DNA of 64,000 nt from Stutzerimonas sp. S1 (GCF_025966695.1 NZ_JAOEIY010000009.1:48644-112643), one strand, 5' to 3'. Counted from the stretch's first letter, positions 1 to 11,603 are shown. The notes: a model not told the origin generated them from the sequence alone. Numbers and translations: made by a program.

Positions 1-689
1 CCGGCGAAATCGGTGGCGAGCGTGTGGATATCGTGCTTTGGGATGAGAATCCGGCACAGTTCGTCATCAATGCCATGGCGCCCGCAGAGGTTGCGGCGAT
101 CATCGTCGATGAAGATGCCCATGCCATGGATATCGCCGTAGCTGAGGACAATCTGGCCCAGGCCATCGGTCGTGGCGGTCAGAACGTGCGTCTTGCCAGT
201 CAGCTGACCGGTTGGACGTTGAACGTGATGACCGAGGCCGATATTCAGGCCAAGCAGCAGGAAGAAACGGGCGACATTTTGCGTAGTTTCATCGAAGAGC
301 TGGATGTCGATGAAGAGCTGGCCCAAGTGCTGGTCGAAGAGGGCTTTACCTCTCTCGAAGAGATCGCCTACGTCCCGATGGAGGAAATGCTCGGCATCGA
401 AGGTTTTGATGAGGACATCGTCAACGAACTGCGTACACGTGCCAAAGATCGCCTGCTGACCAAGGCCATCGCCACAGAAGAGAAACTGGCGGACGCACAG
501 CCAGCCGAGGATTTGCTCGCGTTGGAAGGCATGGACAAGGAACTGGCGGTCGAGTTGGCCGTGCGGGGTGTCATTACCCGTGAAGACCTGGCCGAGCAGT
601 CGATCGACGACCTGCTCGACATAGACGGCATCGATGAAGAACGTGCCGGCAAGCTGATCATGGCCGCCCGAGCCCACTGGTTCGAGTAA
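1..689 (+). CDS. nusA: Transcription termination/antitermination protein NusA, C-terminal part
   Basis: The reading frame is open from base 3, so the gene begins upstream of the window and only about the last 229 residues are present. NusA binds RNA polymerase and nascent RNA and tunes pausing, termination and antitermination. Visible are the end of the second KH domain ([16 protein letters not shown]) and two C-terminal acidic repeats (about positions 285-460 and 500-680), the helix-hairpin-helix pair typical of gammaproteobacterial NusA that contacts the alpha subunit C-terminal domain. It is followed 28 bases later by infB, the usual nusA-infB operon order. Identification is secure; the true start cannot be seen. 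Confidence 0.97.
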   Translation, partial: GEIGGERVDIVLWDENPAQFVINAMAPAEVAAIIVDEDAHAMDIAVAEDNLAQAIGRGGQNVRLASQLTGWTLNVMTEADIQAKQQEETGDILRSFIEELDVDEELAQVLVEEGFTSLEEIAYVPMEEMLGIEGFDEDIVNELRTRAKDRLLTKAIATEEKLADAQPAEDLLALEGMDKELAVELAVRGVITREDLAEQSIDDLLDIDGIDEERAGKLIMAARAHWFE

Positions 690-717
690 GTAATTAGCGG
701 CCTGAGGAGAGAGATGC

Positions 718-3213
718 ATGACGCAAGTCACGGTGAAAGAACTGGCCCAAGTGGTCGACACACCGGTTGAGCGACTGCTGCAGCAGATGCGTGAGGCAGG
801 GCTGTCGCACACCAGCGCCGAGCAAGTAGTGACCGATAACGAAAAACAGGCCCTGCTGGCTCATCTTAAGAGCAGTCACGGCGCCAAGGTGGACGAGCCG
901 CGCAAGATCACCTTGCAGCGCAAGACCACGACGAAACTGAAGGTCGGTGGCAGCAAGACCATCAGCGTCGAAGTGCGCAAGAAGAAGACCTTCGTCAAGC
1001 GCAGCCCGGACGAGATCGAGGCAGAGAAGCAGCGCGAGCTGGAAGAGCAGCGCGCGGCTGAAGAAGCGGCGCGCCTGAAGGCCGAAGAAGAGGCGCGGAT
1101 TCGCGCTGAGGAAGAGGCCCGACGCCAGACTCAGCAGCAAGCTGAGGCGGCAGCCGCCGAGCCCCGCGTTGCCGAGGTGGCTTCCGAGCCTGCGACAGCC
1201 GAGCTGTTGGTTGCCGCCGCGCCGGTTGAAGAGCGCAAGAAAGAGGAACCGCGCCGCACCGAGAAGCCGCGCAGTGACGAGGACGAGCGACGTGATCGCA
1301 AGCATGCGCAGCATCGCCCTTCGCTGAAGGCCAAAGCGCCGCTGACGCGAACCGTGCGCACCGGCGAAGACGATGCCGACGGTTTCCGCCGCGGTGGTCG
1401 TGGCAAGTCCAAGCTCAAGAAACGTAACCAGCACGGCTTCCAGAGCCCGACCGGTCCTGTTGTGCGCGAAGTATCGATCGGTGAAACCATCACCGTGGCA
1501 GAACTGGCCCAGCAGATGTCGGTAAAGGCCGCTGAAGTCATCAAGTTCATGTTCAAGATGGGTTCGCCGGTCACCATCAACCAGGTGCTCGATCGCGAAA
1601 CTGCGCAGCTGGTTGCCGAAGAGCTCGGCCATAAGGTCAAGCTAGTCAGCGACAATGCTCTGGAAGAGCAACTGGCCGAACTGCTGAAGTTCGAAGGTGA
1701 ATCAGCGACACGCGCGCCGGTGGTGACCGTCATGGGTCACGTCGACCATGGCAAGACTTCGCTGCTCGACTACATTCGCCGCGCTAAAGTTGCGGTGGGC
1801 GAAGCCGGTGGCATTACTCAGCATATCGGTGCCTACCACGTTGAAACCGAACGCGGCATGGTCACGTTCCTCGATACCCCCGGTCACGCGGCGTTTACCG
1901 CCATGCGCGCGCGGGGTGCCAAGGCTACCGATATCGTGATTCTCGTCGTGGCTGCTGATGATGGCGTGATGCCTCAGACCCAGGAAGCCGTGCAGCATGC
2001 GAAAGCGGCGGGCGTACCGATCGTGGTCGCGATCAACAAGATCGACAAGCCGGATGCCAACCCGGACAACATCAAGAACGGTCTGGCCGCGCTCGATGTG
2101 ATTCCTGAGGAGTGGGGCGGCGATACGCCGTTCATCCCGGTTTCCGCCAAGATGGGTACCGGTGTCGACGAATTGCTCGAGGCGGTACTGCTGCAGGCCG
2201 AGATCCTCGAGCTCAAGGCTACGCCGTCGGCGCCTGGCCGGGGTGTGGTAGTCGAATCGCGGCTGGACAAGGGCCGTGGCCCGGTGGCCACCGTACTGGT
2301 TCAGGACGGCACCCTTCGCCAGGGTGATATGGTTCTGTGCGGCGTTAACTTCGGTCGCGTGCGGGCCATGCTTGATGAGAATGGCAAGCCTGTGAAGGAG
2401 GCTGGTCCGTCGATTCCGGTCGAAATTCTCGGCCTGGACGGTACCCCGGAAGCCGGCGACGACCTGACCGTGGTCGCTGACGAGAAGAAGGCTCGCGAGG
2501 TTGCGCTATTCCGCCAAGGCAAGTTCCGCGAAGTAAAACTGGCTCGCGCGCATGCCGGCAAGCTGGAAAATATCTTCGAGACCATGGGCCAGGACGAGAA
2601 GAAGACGCTCAATATCGTTCTCAAGGCCGACGTGCGTGGCTCGCTCGAGGCGCTTCAGGGCTCGCTCAACGGTTTGGGCAACGATGAAGTACAGGTTCGT
2701 GTGGTCGGTGGCGGCGTTGGTGGTATCACCGAGTCCGATGCCAACCTGGCGCTGGCGTCCAACGCCGTGCTGTTCGGCTTCAACGTGCGTGCCGATGCCG
2801 GTGCCCGCAAGATCGTCGAAGCCGAAGGTCTGGATATGCGCTACTACAACGTCATTTACGACATCATCGAGGACGTCAAGAAGGCGCTCACCGGTATGCT
2901 CGGCAGCGACGTGCGCGAGAACATCCTCGGTATCGCCGAGGTCCGCGATGTGTTCCGTTCGCCCAAGTTTGGTGCGGTCGCCGGCTGCATGGTCACCGAG
3001 GGGATGGTGCATCGCAACCGCCCGATCCGCGTTCTACGCGACGACGTGGTCATCTTCGAAGGCGAGCTGGAGTCGCTGCGGCGCTTCAAGGACGACGTTT
3101 CCGAAGTTCGCGCTGGCATGGAATGTGGTATCGGCGTGAAGAGCTACAACGACGTCAAAGTTGGCGACAAGATCGAAGTGTTCGAGAAGGTCGAGGTAGC
3201 GCGTTCGCTGTAA
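718..3213 (+). CDS. infB: Translation initiation factor IF-2
   Basis: GTPase that places initiator tRNA on the 30S subunit and promotes subunit joining. The 831-residue length is normal for Pseudomonas. An N-terminal IF2_N domain (about 1-50) is followed by a highly charged Glu/Arg/Ala-rich helical linker (about 100-165), a second IF2_N domain (about 245-295), then the G domain with G1 GHVDHGKT near residue 340, DTPGH near 386 and NKID near 440, and the C-terminal beta-barrel domains that bind fMet-tRNA. The ATG lies a few bases after a GAGGAGAGAG ribosome binding site. It is the second gene of the nusA-infB-rbfA-truB-rpsO-pnp cluster. In-frame internal starts giving shorter IF-2 forms are known in E. 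coli, but I did not pick one here. Confidence 0.98.
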   Translation: MTQVTVKELAQVVDTPVERLLQQMREAGLSHTSAEQVVTDNEKQALLAHLKSSHGAKVDEPRKITLQRKTTTKLKVGGSKTISVEVRKKKTFVKRSPDEIEAEKQRELEEQRAAEEAARLKAEEEARIRAEEEARRQTQQQAEAAAAEPRVAEVASEPATAELLVAAAPVEERKKEEPRRTEKPRSDEDERRDRKHAQHRPSLKAKAPLTRTVRTGEDDADGFRRGGRGKSKLKKRNQHGFQSPTGPVVREVSIGETITVAELAQQMSVKAAEVIKFMFKMGSPVTINQVLDRETAQLVAEELGHKVKLVSDNALEEQLAELLKFEGESATRAPVVTVMGHVDHGKTSLLDYIRRAKVAVGEAGGITQHIGAYHVETERGMVTFLDTPGHAAFTAMRARGAKATDIVILVVAADDGVMPQTQEAVQHAKAAGVPIVVAINKIDKPDANPDNIKNGLAALDVIPEEWGGDTPFIPVSAKMGTGVDELLEAVLLQAEILELKATPSAPGRGVVVESRLDKGRGPVATVLVQDGTLRQGDMVLCGVNFGRVRAMLDENGKPVKEAGPSIPVEILGLDGTPEAGDDLTVVADEKKAREVALFRQGKFREVKLARAHAGKLENIFETMGQDEKKTLNIVLKADVRGSLEALQGSLNGLGNDEVQVRVVGGGVGGITESDANLALASNAVLFGFNVRADAGARKIVEAEGLDMRYYNVIYDIIEDVKKALTGMLGSDVRENILGIAEVRDVFRSPKFGAVAGCMVTEGMVHRNRPIRVLRDDVVIFEGELESLRRFKDDVSEVRAGMECGIGVKSYNDVKVGDKIEVFEKVEVARSL

Positions 3214-3344
3214 GGCGAAGCCGGCTACAGACGGCAGGTTCTGGTAGTGCGTGGCTGCGCTGCCAGGACTTGCCGTTTGCATTTATGTGTTCCTGTTTCT
3301 CAGCGCTGCAAGCGAGTTGCCTGCAGCCTGTTGCGAGTTTCGAT

Positions 3345-3734
3345 ATGACCAAAGAATTCAGTCGTACCCAGCGTATCGGCGACCAGATGCAACGCGAACT
3401 GGCGCAGCTGATCCAGCGTGAGATCAAGGATCCGCGCCTGGGGCTGGTGACCATTACCGGCGTGGACGTCAGCCGCGACCTGTCACACGCGAAGATCTTC
3501 ATCACGGTGATGGGTAAGGATGACGATGCGCAAGCCGTTACCCATAGCCTGCGCATTCTCAATGATGCTGCCGGGTTCCTGCGCATGCAGCTGGGTAAGG
3601 TGATGAAGCTGCGTACCGTGCCGCAGCTACATTTCAACTACGATGCCAGCGTCCGGCGAGGGGTCGAACTGGCCTCGCTGATCGAGCGGGCGGTTGCGGA
3701 AGATCGCAGGCATAACGACGAGCGCGGAGAGTAA
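3345..3734 (+). CDS. rbfA: 30S ribosome-binding factor RbfA
   Basis: A 129-residue single KH-type protein needed for late 16S rRNA maturation and cold adaptation. The start is the ATG at 3345 ([14 protein letters not shown]): this is where family similarity begins. The frame is open further upstream, but the 5' extension has no RbfA character and would overlap infB. Diagnostic segments are [20 protein letters not shown] and [12 protein letters not shown]. The 131-base spacer after infB has no clear terminator, so co-transcription is likely. truB begins 3 bases after the stop. Confidence 0.97.
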   Translation: MTKEFSRTQRIGDQMQRELAQLIQREIKDPRLGLVTITGVDVSRDLSHAKIFITVMGKDDDAQAVTHSLRILNDAAGFLRMQLGKVMKLRTVPQLHFNYDASVRRGVELASLIERAVAEDRRHNDERGE

Positions 3735-3737
3735 TCG

Positions 3738-4655
3738 GTGGCACAGGTCAAACGTGTTCGTCGCGACGTCAGCGGCATCATCCTGCTGGACAAGCCTCGC
3801 GGGTTCACCTCCAACGCCGCGCTGCAGAAGGTCCGATGGTTGCTCAATGCGGAGAAGGCAGGGCATACCGGTAGCTTGGATCCGCTGGCGACAGGCGTGC
3901 TGCCGCTGTGCTTCGGTGAGGCGACGAAGTTCTCCCAGTACCTGCTCGACGCCGACAAGGGCTATGAGACGGTAATGCAGCTGGGCGTGACGACTACCAC
4001 TGCCGATGCTGAGGGGGAAGTGCTCGAGCGCAAGCCCGTCGCTGTCACGCGCGAGCAGCTCGAGGCGCTGTTGCCGCGTTTTCGCGGCGACATCCAGCAG
4101 ATTCCTCCGATGTACTCCGCGCTCAAACGTGACGGGCAGCCGCTCTACAAGCTCGCGCGTGCAGGCGAGGTAGTGGAGCGCGAGCCGCGTTCTGTTAATA
4201 TTGCGCGCCTGGAGTTACTCGCGCTTGATGGCGACAAGGCGCGGCTGGCGGTAGCCTGCAGCAAGGGCACCTACATTCGCACATTGGTCGAGGATCTTGG
4301 CCGGTTGCTCGGCTGTGGTGCACACGTTGCGGAGCTGCGTCGTACCCAAGCCGGACCGTTCAGCCTGGCTCAGACGGTGACGCTTGAGACACTGGAGCAG
4401 GCGCATGCCGAAGGCGGTGCCGAGGCACTGGACGTCTTTCTCAAGCCGGTGGACAGCGGGCTTGAGCATTGGCCTCTACTGCAGTTTTCCGAGCATAGTG
4501 CGTATTACTGGCTACATGGGCAACCGGTGCGTGCGCCGGATGCTCCGAAGTACGGCATGGTCCGAGTTCAGGATCATGCGGGTCGCTTCATCGGTATCGG
4601 TGAGGTGAGCGAAGACGGGCGCATTGCGCCGCGTCGACTGATTCGGTCGGAATGA
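3738..4655 (+). CDS. truB: tRNA pseudouridine(55) synthase TruB
   Basis: Makes pseudouridine 55 in the T-loop of tRNAs. The 305-residue protein has the TruB signature [17 protein letters not shown] with catalytic Asp at residue 48, then the [13 protein letters not shown] segment and a C-terminal PUA-like region. It starts with GTG at 3738, directly after the rbfA stop, which implies translational coupling. After the stop there is only a weak hairpin (GGCA...TGCC near 4709-4722, followed by a short T-rich run) before rpsO. Confidence 0.97.
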   Translation: MAQVKRVRRDVSGIILLDKPRGFTSNAALQKVRWLLNAEKAGHTGSLDPLATGVLPLCFGEATKFSQYLLDADKGYETVMQLGVTTTTADAEGEVLERKPVAVTREQLEALLPRFRGDIQQIPPMYSALKRDGQPLYKLARAGEVVEREPRSVNIARLELLALDGDKARLAVACSKGTYIRTLVEDLGRLLGCGAHVAELRRTQAGPFSLAQTVTLETLEQAHAEGGAEALDVFLKPVDSGLEHWPLLQFSEHSAYYWLHGQPVRAPDAPKYGMVRVQDHAGRFIGIGEVSEDGRIAPRRLIRSE

Positions 4656-4770
4656 CCGGTACGCATCATGCTTGGCGTGGTGCGTCAGAGGGTGGCTGTC
4701 AGCAGGCACGGTCATGCCTCTTTATTAAACACGGGACTCGCTCCCGGCCTGTTCACTCAAGGAGCCCATC

Positions 4771-5040
4771 ATGGCACTGAGCGTTGAAGAAAAAGCCCAG
4801 ATCGTTAACGAGTACAAGCAAGCTGAAGGCGATACCGGTTCTCCGGAAGTGCAGGTTGCCCTGCTGACCGCCAACATCAACAAGCTGCAAGGTCACTTCA
4901 AGGCCAACGGTAAGGACCACCACTCCCGTCGTGGTCTGATCCGCATGGTCAACCAGCGTCGTAAGCTGCTGGATTACCTGAAGGGTAAGGACACTACTCG
5001 TTACAGCGCCCTCATCGGCCGTCTGGGTCTGCGTCGCTAA
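4771..5040 (+). CDS. rpsO: 30S ribosomal protein S15
   Basis: Primary 16S rRNA-binding protein of the small-subunit platform, full length at 89 residues, with the canonical [21 protein letters not shown] core. A strong AAGGAG site precedes the ATG. The 115-base upstream leader holds short hairpins (for example GGGACTCGCTCCC, 4733-4745). In E. coli S15 represses its own mRNA through a leader structure; whether that holds here cannot be decided by eye. pnp follows after a hairpin-rich spacer. Confidence 0.98.
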   Translation: MALSVEEKAQIVNEYKQAEGDTGSPEVQVALLTANINKLQGHFKANGKDHHSRRGLIRMVNQRRKLLDYLKGKDTTRYSALIGRLGLRR

Positions 5041-5060
5041 GCGTCGCACGCCGGAAGCAA

Positions 5061-5134
5061 GAAGCTGGAAGCTTGAAGTTGAAAGTTGGGGTTCCCCGCT
5101 TCCAGCTTCGGGCTTCCAGCTTTTAGCTTTCTAG
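5061..5134. repeat. Long imperfect inverted repeat between rpsO and pnp
   Basis: The spacer can fold into one long imperfect hairpin. GCTGGAAGC on the left arm (about 5063-5071) pairs exactly with GCTTCCAGC on the right arm, a GGGG/CCCC clamp sits near the apex (about 5088-5097), and further GAAG/CTTC units are repeated along both arms. The unit resembles the GCTTCCAGCTT-type intergenic repeats of pseudomonads. By analogy with E. coli, a stem here could be an RNase III processing site that controls pnp mRNA stability, or act as a partial rpsO terminator. The fold is seen; the role is inferred. Confidence 0.6.
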
Positions 5135-5207
5135 AAGGAGCAGAAAGGGTCCGACTCCCACTGCTTCACCGATTTCCCCCAAAGGCAACAAAGAGAAGGA
5201 AAACACC

Positions 5208-7316
<2,109 letters not shown>

Positions 7317-7339
7317 GCGAACAGCTTCGACGATCGCAG

Positions 7340-7366
7340 AAAGGGCCCTTCGGGGCCTTTTTTGTT
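7340..7366 (+). terminator. Rho-independent terminator of pnp
   Basis: AAAGGGCCC-TTCG-GGGCC followed by seven T residues: a GC stem with a UUCG tetraloop and U-tract, 24 bases after the pnp stop. It closes the nusA-pnp transcription cluster. Confidence 0.92.
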
Positions 7367-7401
7367 GCCTGGCAAAAGAGGGTTGCGCGTCACCGTACGT
7401 G

Positions 7402-7437
7402 GAGCGGTCCGAGCGGTCCGAGCAGTTCGAGCGAGTT
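7402..7437. repeat. Degenerate 9-bp tandem repeat (GAGCGGTCC type)
   Basis: Two exact copies of GAGCGGTCC (7402-7419) followed by two diverged copies (GAGCAGTTC, GAGCGAGTT). It lies in the noncoding spacer (7317-7633) between pnp and the BON gene, upstream of the sigma-54 promoter. No function is evident. Confidence 0.6.
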
Positions 7438-7451
7438 GATAGATTGCAAGA

Positions 7452-7489
7452 TGCACGTGCCTTCGCGGGTGAACATGCATAGTGCACGT
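7452..7489. promoter_or_regulatory. Paired TGCACGT boxes upstream of the sigma-54 promoter
   Basis: TGCACGT occurs at 7452-7458 and again at 7483-7489, 31 bp apart, close to three helical turns. The first copy sits inside the palindrome GCACGTGC, and a TGTAATTACA palindrome follows at 7493-7502. These lie about 90-130 bp upstream of the start site predicted from the sigma-54 promoter, where enhancer sites for NtrC-type activators usually occur. Repeats and spacing are seen; binding by an activator is inferred, and I cannot name the activator. Confidence 0.4.
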
Positions 7490-7552
7490 AGGTGTAATTA
7501 CAGGTATGCGTGTAAGTTATTGAATATAAATGGAATTATTATTTTTCGCGGT

Positions 7553-7568
7553 TTGGCACGCCGCTTGC
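7553..7568 (+). promoter_or_regulatory. Sigma-54 (RpoN) promoter of the BON-domain gene
   Basis: TTGGCACG-CCGC-TTGC is a near-perfect -24/-12 element (consensus TGGCACG-N4-TTGC), with GG at 7555-7556 and GC at 7567-7568, exactly the required 12-base offset. The predicted start is near 7580, 54 bases before the BON ATG. The upstream sequence is AT-rich (7516-7548), as is common for bendable DNA between enhancer and promoter. Confidence 0.85.
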
Positions 7569-7633
7569 GCTTATCACTCCTGAATCCGGGCTCGGAGTAA
7601 TGCCTGGACACCACGAGAAACAGGAGTGACATC

Positions 7634-8008
7634 ATGAAAAAGATTCAGAACTCTCTTACTGCTGCCGCCGTTACCGCCGCCCTCAGCCTGCCATTGGCCA
7701 GCGTAGCACTGGCAGACAACACGCCTGCTATCGAGAAAACCGAAGCCGTCATGCTCGCTACCAATGAGAATGTCGAGCAAGCCAAGGACGCTGTCTCCGA
7801 TACCTGGATTACCACCAAAGTGAAATCCACGCTGTTGGCTGAAGATGCAACGCCGGGCATGGAAATCGAAGTGGAAACCAAGGATGGTGTCGTTTCGCTC
7901 TCGGGTACCGTAGCCACCGAAGCGGAGAAGGAGGCAGCAATCGCCAAGGCCAAGGGCATCAAGGGCGTGCGCGAAGTATCTGCCGATGGCTTGAAGGCCG
8001 TCGAGTAA
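7634..8008 (+). CDS. Secreted single BON-domain protein
   Basis: The 124-residue protein has a Sec signal peptide (MKKIQNSLTAAAVTAALSLP..., cleavage probably after the ASVALA segment near residue 27) and one BON domain (about 50-120: DTWITTKVKSTLLA, DGVVSLSGTV, VREVSADGL). BON proteins (OsmY and DolP type) are periplasmic and bind phospholipid or act in osmotic and envelope stress. A CAGGAGTGA site precedes the ATG. It is monocistronic between a sigma-54 promoter and its own terminator, so its expression should depend on RpoN plus an unidentified activator. The domain call is firm; the physiological role is not. Confidence 0.88.
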   Translation: MKKIQNSLTAAAVTAALSLPLASVALADNTPAIEKTEAVMLATNENVEQAKDAVSDTWITTKVKSTLLAEDATPGMEIEVETKDGVVSLSGTVATEAEKEAAIAKAKGIKGVREVSADGLKAVE

Positions 8009-8042
8009 CACGCGGCTACCGGAACGCTCCGGTAGGCCTAAA

Positions 8043-8065
8043 CCCCACCTCGCGTGGGGTTTTTT
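8043..8065 (+). terminator. Terminator of the BON-domain gene
   Basis: CCCCAC-CTCGC-GTGGGG stem followed by TTTTTT, 35 bases after the stop. It lies between convergent genes and may act weakly on the opposite strand as well. Confidence 0.88.
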
Positions 8066-8078
8066 ATGCCCTCATGCC

Positions 8079-8393
8079 TCAGTTTCCGCGCCTGCTGTCG
8101 ATGCCGCGCAGGCGATTACCCTCGAAGCGCAGGTAGTAGTACATGCCGTGGTTCGGTCCGTATATCCATTCCTCCACCACTACTTCCTGACGGAAACCGT
8201 AATCGTCGACTATTTCCTTGTAGCCGATCACCGTGCTGCTGGCGGGGGCACCGCATTTTTCACGGACCTGCGCGGTGCTGGCGTCCAGGCTGACCAGGCG
8301 GCTATTGCAGCGGAAGGTCGACGATGCCCAGGTGAGATTGCTGCACAGCAGCAGGGCGAGGAAGGAGAAATATGCGAGAGATCGGTAGGGCAT
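8079..8393 (-). CDS. DUF2845 secreted protein, copy 1
   Basis: The 104-residue protein starts at the ATG at 8393, which follows a CAGGAGACGTC ribosome site; the frame is open 14 codons further upstream without support. It has a signal peptide (MPYRSLAYFSFLALLLCSNLTWAS), then the DUF2845 pattern: FRCNSRLVSLD, EKCGAPASS and VEEWIYGPNHGMYYYLRFEGNRL. Two Cys residues (in FRC and EKCG) probably form a disulfide in the periplasm. It is a tandem paralogue of the gene just upstream. Function of the family is unknown. Confidence 0.85.
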   Translation of the reverse strand: MPYRSLAYFSFLALLLCSNLTWASSTFRCNSRLVSLDASTAQVREKCGAPASSTVIGYKEIVDDYGFRQEVVVEEWIYGPNHGMYYYLRFEGNRLRGIDSRRGN

Positions 8394-8412
8394 GACGTCT
8401 CCTGTTACTGGC

Positions 8413-8709
8413 CTATCTCGCCCGTTGCGTTTCAATCCGTATTAAACGGTTGCCTTCGAAGGTGAGAATGCTGAGCGTGCCGTTATTCGGTCCGTAAATC
8501 CACTCTTCGACAATGAACTCCTGGCGTCCATTGGCGCTAAGGCCATAGCCAACCAGGTCGCGCTGAACGGGCGGGCCGCACTTGCGTTCGACCGCGAAGG
8601 CGCGGTCGCCAGTGCTGACCAGTTGGCTGCCACAGCGCAACGTATCGGCGTGAGCCCAGAGCGGTGCGCCTGACAGCAGCAGGCCAAGCAGAATCGCGCG
8701 TCCAGGCAT
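8413..8709 (-). CDS. DUF2845 secreted protein, copy 2
   Basis: The 98-residue protein has a signal peptide (MPGRAILLGLLLSGAPLWAHA) and the same core as its neighbour: LRCGSQLVSTGD, ERKCGPPVQRD, VEEWIYGPNNGTLSILTFEGNRLIRI. Shared residues such as VEEWIYGPN and FEGNRL show tandem duplication followed by divergence. It starts 2 bases after the stop of the DUF748 gene, so the three genes look like one minus-strand operon. Function is unknown. Confidence 0.87.
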   Translation of the reverse strand: MPGRAILLGLLLSGAPLWAHADTLRCGSQLVSTGDRAFAVERKCGPPVQRDLVGYGLSANGRQEFIVEEWIYGPNNGTLSILTFEGNRLIRIETQRAR

Positions 8710-8711
8710 GC

Positions 8712-11603
8712 CTATTCGCTTCCCAGGTGCAGGACGGTAACGACGCGACCGTCATCCTGTGGTTCCGCAATGCCGGTATCGAGCAGGAACACGCGCTCGG
8801 CATTCAGACCGTGATCCACGAGGTACCCCTTGATCGCCGCTGCGCGATCGCGGCTGAGGCTGCGCAGCAGGGCGGTGCTTTCGGCCCAGGACGCCAGAAC
8901 CGCTTCACGCATGCGTTCGGCTCGCTGTTTCTTCTTCAATTCCTTCCACTGTGCGGGTGGTTGTTGCTGCAGGCGACTGCGGTAGATACCTTCGAGCAGG
9001 ACGCTCTTGTCGTCCTCATCCACCTGAATCAGGCTGGCGTCGGCCGGCACCTTATCGCCGCGCCGTTGCAAGATGCGGTACTGGCTCTCCTGATACTCAC
9101 GTTGCAACCGCTGCTCCGCGAGCAGCGGACCATCGCTGCTGGTGGCGCTCATACCCTCAACTTCCAGGCGCAGCGTAGGGCGTTGCTGCAGGGCCCGGGC
9201 GAGTGTATCGAGCGCCTTGCGCGCCTCACTGTCGAGCTCGCTGCTGCCCGCAGCGAAGGCGATCTGGCTGAGATCTTGATCGCCATCGACCAGGCCGGCG
9301 ATGAACTTGAACGGTGCCTGTGCGGCGCGCAGCACCAGATTGCGCAGGGTCTGCCAGACAATCGGCATGACGCTGAACTGTGGATCATTGAGGTTACCGG
9401 TGACCGGCAGCTCAATGGAAATCGTGCCTTTGGTGTCCTTCAGCAGCGCCACCGCCAGGCGAATCGGTAGATCCACAGCGTTCGGGCTGTCGACCTTTTC
9501 GCCGAGCTGCAACTGTTCGAGCACCACCTTGTTCTCAGCGTTGAGCTGTCCTTGCTGGATGCGGTAATGCAGGTCGAGGTTGAGGCGGCCCTTGCGAATA
9601 CGGTAACCGGCGAACTTGCTGGAATAGGGTGTCAGCGTGGTCAATTCGACTTGCTTGAAGCTGGTGGCGATGTCCAGACGCTGCAGTGGATCGAATGGCG
9701 TCAGTTGGCCCTTGATGCTGACGGGCGCGTAGCGATCCACCTTGCCCTTGATGTTGACCGCCGCCGGCGTCTGCCGCTGATTGTCAAGCGTGCCGACCCG
9801 TCCGTTGAGCTCCTGGATCGCCGTGGCGAAGGGCGGGCGCAAGCTGAGGTCGGCGAAGTTGGCCGACCCGTCGGCGATGGTGATTTCGCCGATGTGTAGC
9901 GCCAGCGGGGGGCCTGCTGGCGCGGTGTCGGCTTTCTGCTCTGCGTTCGCAGCCTCGGGTTGCTGGATCAGCAGATCGTTGAGGTTGGTGGTCAGGTCCG
10001 GATTGATGATGAAGCGGGCATACGGCTGATTGAGCTGCACCTTGGCGATGCTCAGACTTTGTGGATGGCGGTAATCGATGCCGTCCAGATGCAGGCGCTC
10101 CCATTTGGCAAGGTCGCGATTGCCAATGGTGTCGAGCGTGTGCAGCTGGGTGATATCGGCCTCGCCGGTGATCGAGAAGGCCAGCGGCGTGCTGCTTTGC
10201 AGTTCGGCGGCAAGCCGGCTGTCGAGCAGCCCGCTTCGCAGCTCGAGATGCATGAATGGGCTGAGATAGGCCTGGGCGATGCGCAGGTCGATATCGCGGG
10301 TGGTGATCGCCAGCGTGCCGCTGGCTGGGCTCAGCTGCAGCTGCCCTTCGGCCTGCAGCGCGCCCTGAGGGCCGATCCCGGTTTGTGCGGCGAGCTGGAA
10401 GGGCGAAGTGCCGAGGCTGTCGAAGTCGCGCACATCGACATTGAGCGGGCCGACGTCTAAAGCGACATCCTGCTCGGGAACCCGGTCGGCGAGGTGGATG
10501 CGGTAGTCACGCAGCTGCGCGTCGCGCAACAGCACCTGCCAGGGCCGTTTGGTCTCAGGCGCGGCGTCTGCCTCGGACGGCGGCTGCGGTGCCGGAGCCG
10601 GCGAAGCCGCGAAGAGTGTCTGCCAGTCGAGCGTACCGTCGGCCTCGCGGGCGGCCCAGGTTTCCAGGTTGCTGCTGCGCAGGGTGCCGATGGTAACGCG
10701 CTGCTCGGCCAGATCCAGCGAGGTGTTGCCGACCTCCAGCCGCTCCAGACGGATCAGAGCCTTGTCGTCGGGACCGTCGATTGCCAGTGGGGCCAGCGTG
10801 AGCGCCCCATCTTCCAGGTTGAGCACGGTTCCTTCGCTCAGATCCAGGCGGTAGGCGGTGCTCAGGTCCAGACGGCCCTCCTGCAATCGTAGCGGGACCA
10901 CGTCGTGCACGTAGGGCCAGATGTCCTTGAGTGGCAGGCCGTCGACCTGCAATTGCCCGCTGGAGGCTATCGGCGCGAGGCTGAACTGGCCCTGCCAGGC
11001 GATGCGGCCGCCGCTCGCTCCGTTGGCAACGAGACTGGCGTCGGCGCTGCCGTCGGAACGGGTCGCCAGGTTGTGCAGCTCGACGTTCAGCGCATCGTAG
11101 CGCAGGTTGATCGGTTCGCTCGGGCGCAGGTCCTGAAAGGCGACATCGCCGTCGGCCAGCAGTAGGCGGTCGATACGCAGGGGGAAGACCTCGCTGTCGT
11201 CCTTTGCTTCTGGTTCCGGGGTTTGCGGCAGCTTGAACAGGCGGGACAGATTGAGCGCGCCGTCCCGGTCGAACAGCACCTGCACCGATGGGCGGTTGAG
11301 CTCGACGTCGGCAAGGTGCAGCGTGCGCCGCCACAGGCTGTCCCAGGACAGGTTGATATAGAGTCGTTCAAATGCCACCTGCCTGGCTTCGGGTGCGCCA
11401 ATGTGCAGGTTGAATGCGCTCAGCTCGAGGCTGAACGGATTCAGCTCGATACGCTCCAGCGTGGCCGGCGTAGTGGCATAGCGTGCTAGCTGCTGGTTGG
11501 CGATGCGTTGGGCAACGCCAGGAAGAATGAGAAAGCCGAGCAGGCAGTAGCAGACCAGAACGCTCACTGCTCCGATGAGCGCACGCTTCATTCCGTTGGG
11601 CAT
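8712..11603 (-). CDS. DUF748 (AsmA-like) envelope protein
   Basis: A large 963-residue protein with one N-terminal membrane anchor (about residues 7-30) and a long periplasmic beta-rich region with repeated segments such as LHLADVELNRPSVQV and LTTNLNDLLIQQP, typical of DUF748 and the AsmA-like superfamily. Members of that superfamily are proposed to bridge the two membranes and move lipid. The last about 180 residues contain halves of an OmpA-like fold: FAAGSSELDSEARKALDTLA near 783 and SRDRAAAIKGYLVDHGLNA near 915, separated by a charged insertion. Start is ATG at 11603; a second Met at residue 5 is an alternative. The operon continues into the two DUF2845 genes. Domain call is firm, lipid role inferred. 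Confidence 0.85.
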   Translation of the reverse strand: MPNGMKRALIGAVSVLVCYCLLGFLILPGVAQRIANQQLARYATTPATLERIELNPFSLELSAFNLHIGAPEARQVAFERLYINLSWDSLWRRTLHLADVELNRPSVQVLFDRDGALNLSRLFKLPQTPEPEAKDDSEVFPLRIDRLLLADGDVAFQDLRPSEPINLRYDALNVELHNLATRSDGSADASLVANGASGGRIAWQGQFSLAPIASSGQLQVDGLPLKDIWPYVHDVVPLRLQEGRLDLSTAYRLDLSEGTVLNLEDGALTLAPLAIDGPDDKALIRLERLEVGNTSLDLAEQRVTIGTLRSSNLETWAAREADGTLDWQTLFAASPAPAPQPPSEADAAPETKRPWQVLLRDAQLRDYRIHLADRVPEQDVALDVGPLNVDVRDFDSLGTSPFQLAAQTGIGPQGALQAEGQLQLSPASGTLAITTRDIDLRIAQAYLSPFMHLELRSGLLDSRLAAELQSSTPLAFSITGEADITQLHTLDTIGNRDLAKWERLHLDGIDYRHPQSLSIAKVQLNQPYARFIINPDLTTNLNDLLIQQPEAANAEQKADTAPAGPPLALHIGEITIADGSANFADLSLRPPFATAIQELNGRVGTLDNQRQTPAAVNIKGKVDRYAPVSIKGQLTPFDPLQRLDIATSFKQVELTTLTPYSSKFAGYRIRKGRLNLDLHYRIQQGQLNAENKVVLEQLQLGEKVDSPNAVDLPIRLAVALLKDTKGTISIELPVTGNLNDPQFSVMPIVWQTLRNLVLRAAQAPFKFIAGLVDGDQDLSQIAFAAGSSELDSEARKALDTLARALQQRPTLRLEVEGMSATSSDGPLLAEQRLQREYQESQYRILQRRGDKVPADASLIQVDEDDKSVLLEGIYRSRLQQQPPAQWKELKKKQRAERMREAVLASWAESTALLRSLSRDRAAAIKGYLVDHGLNAERVFLLDTGIAEPQDDGRVVTVLHLGSE

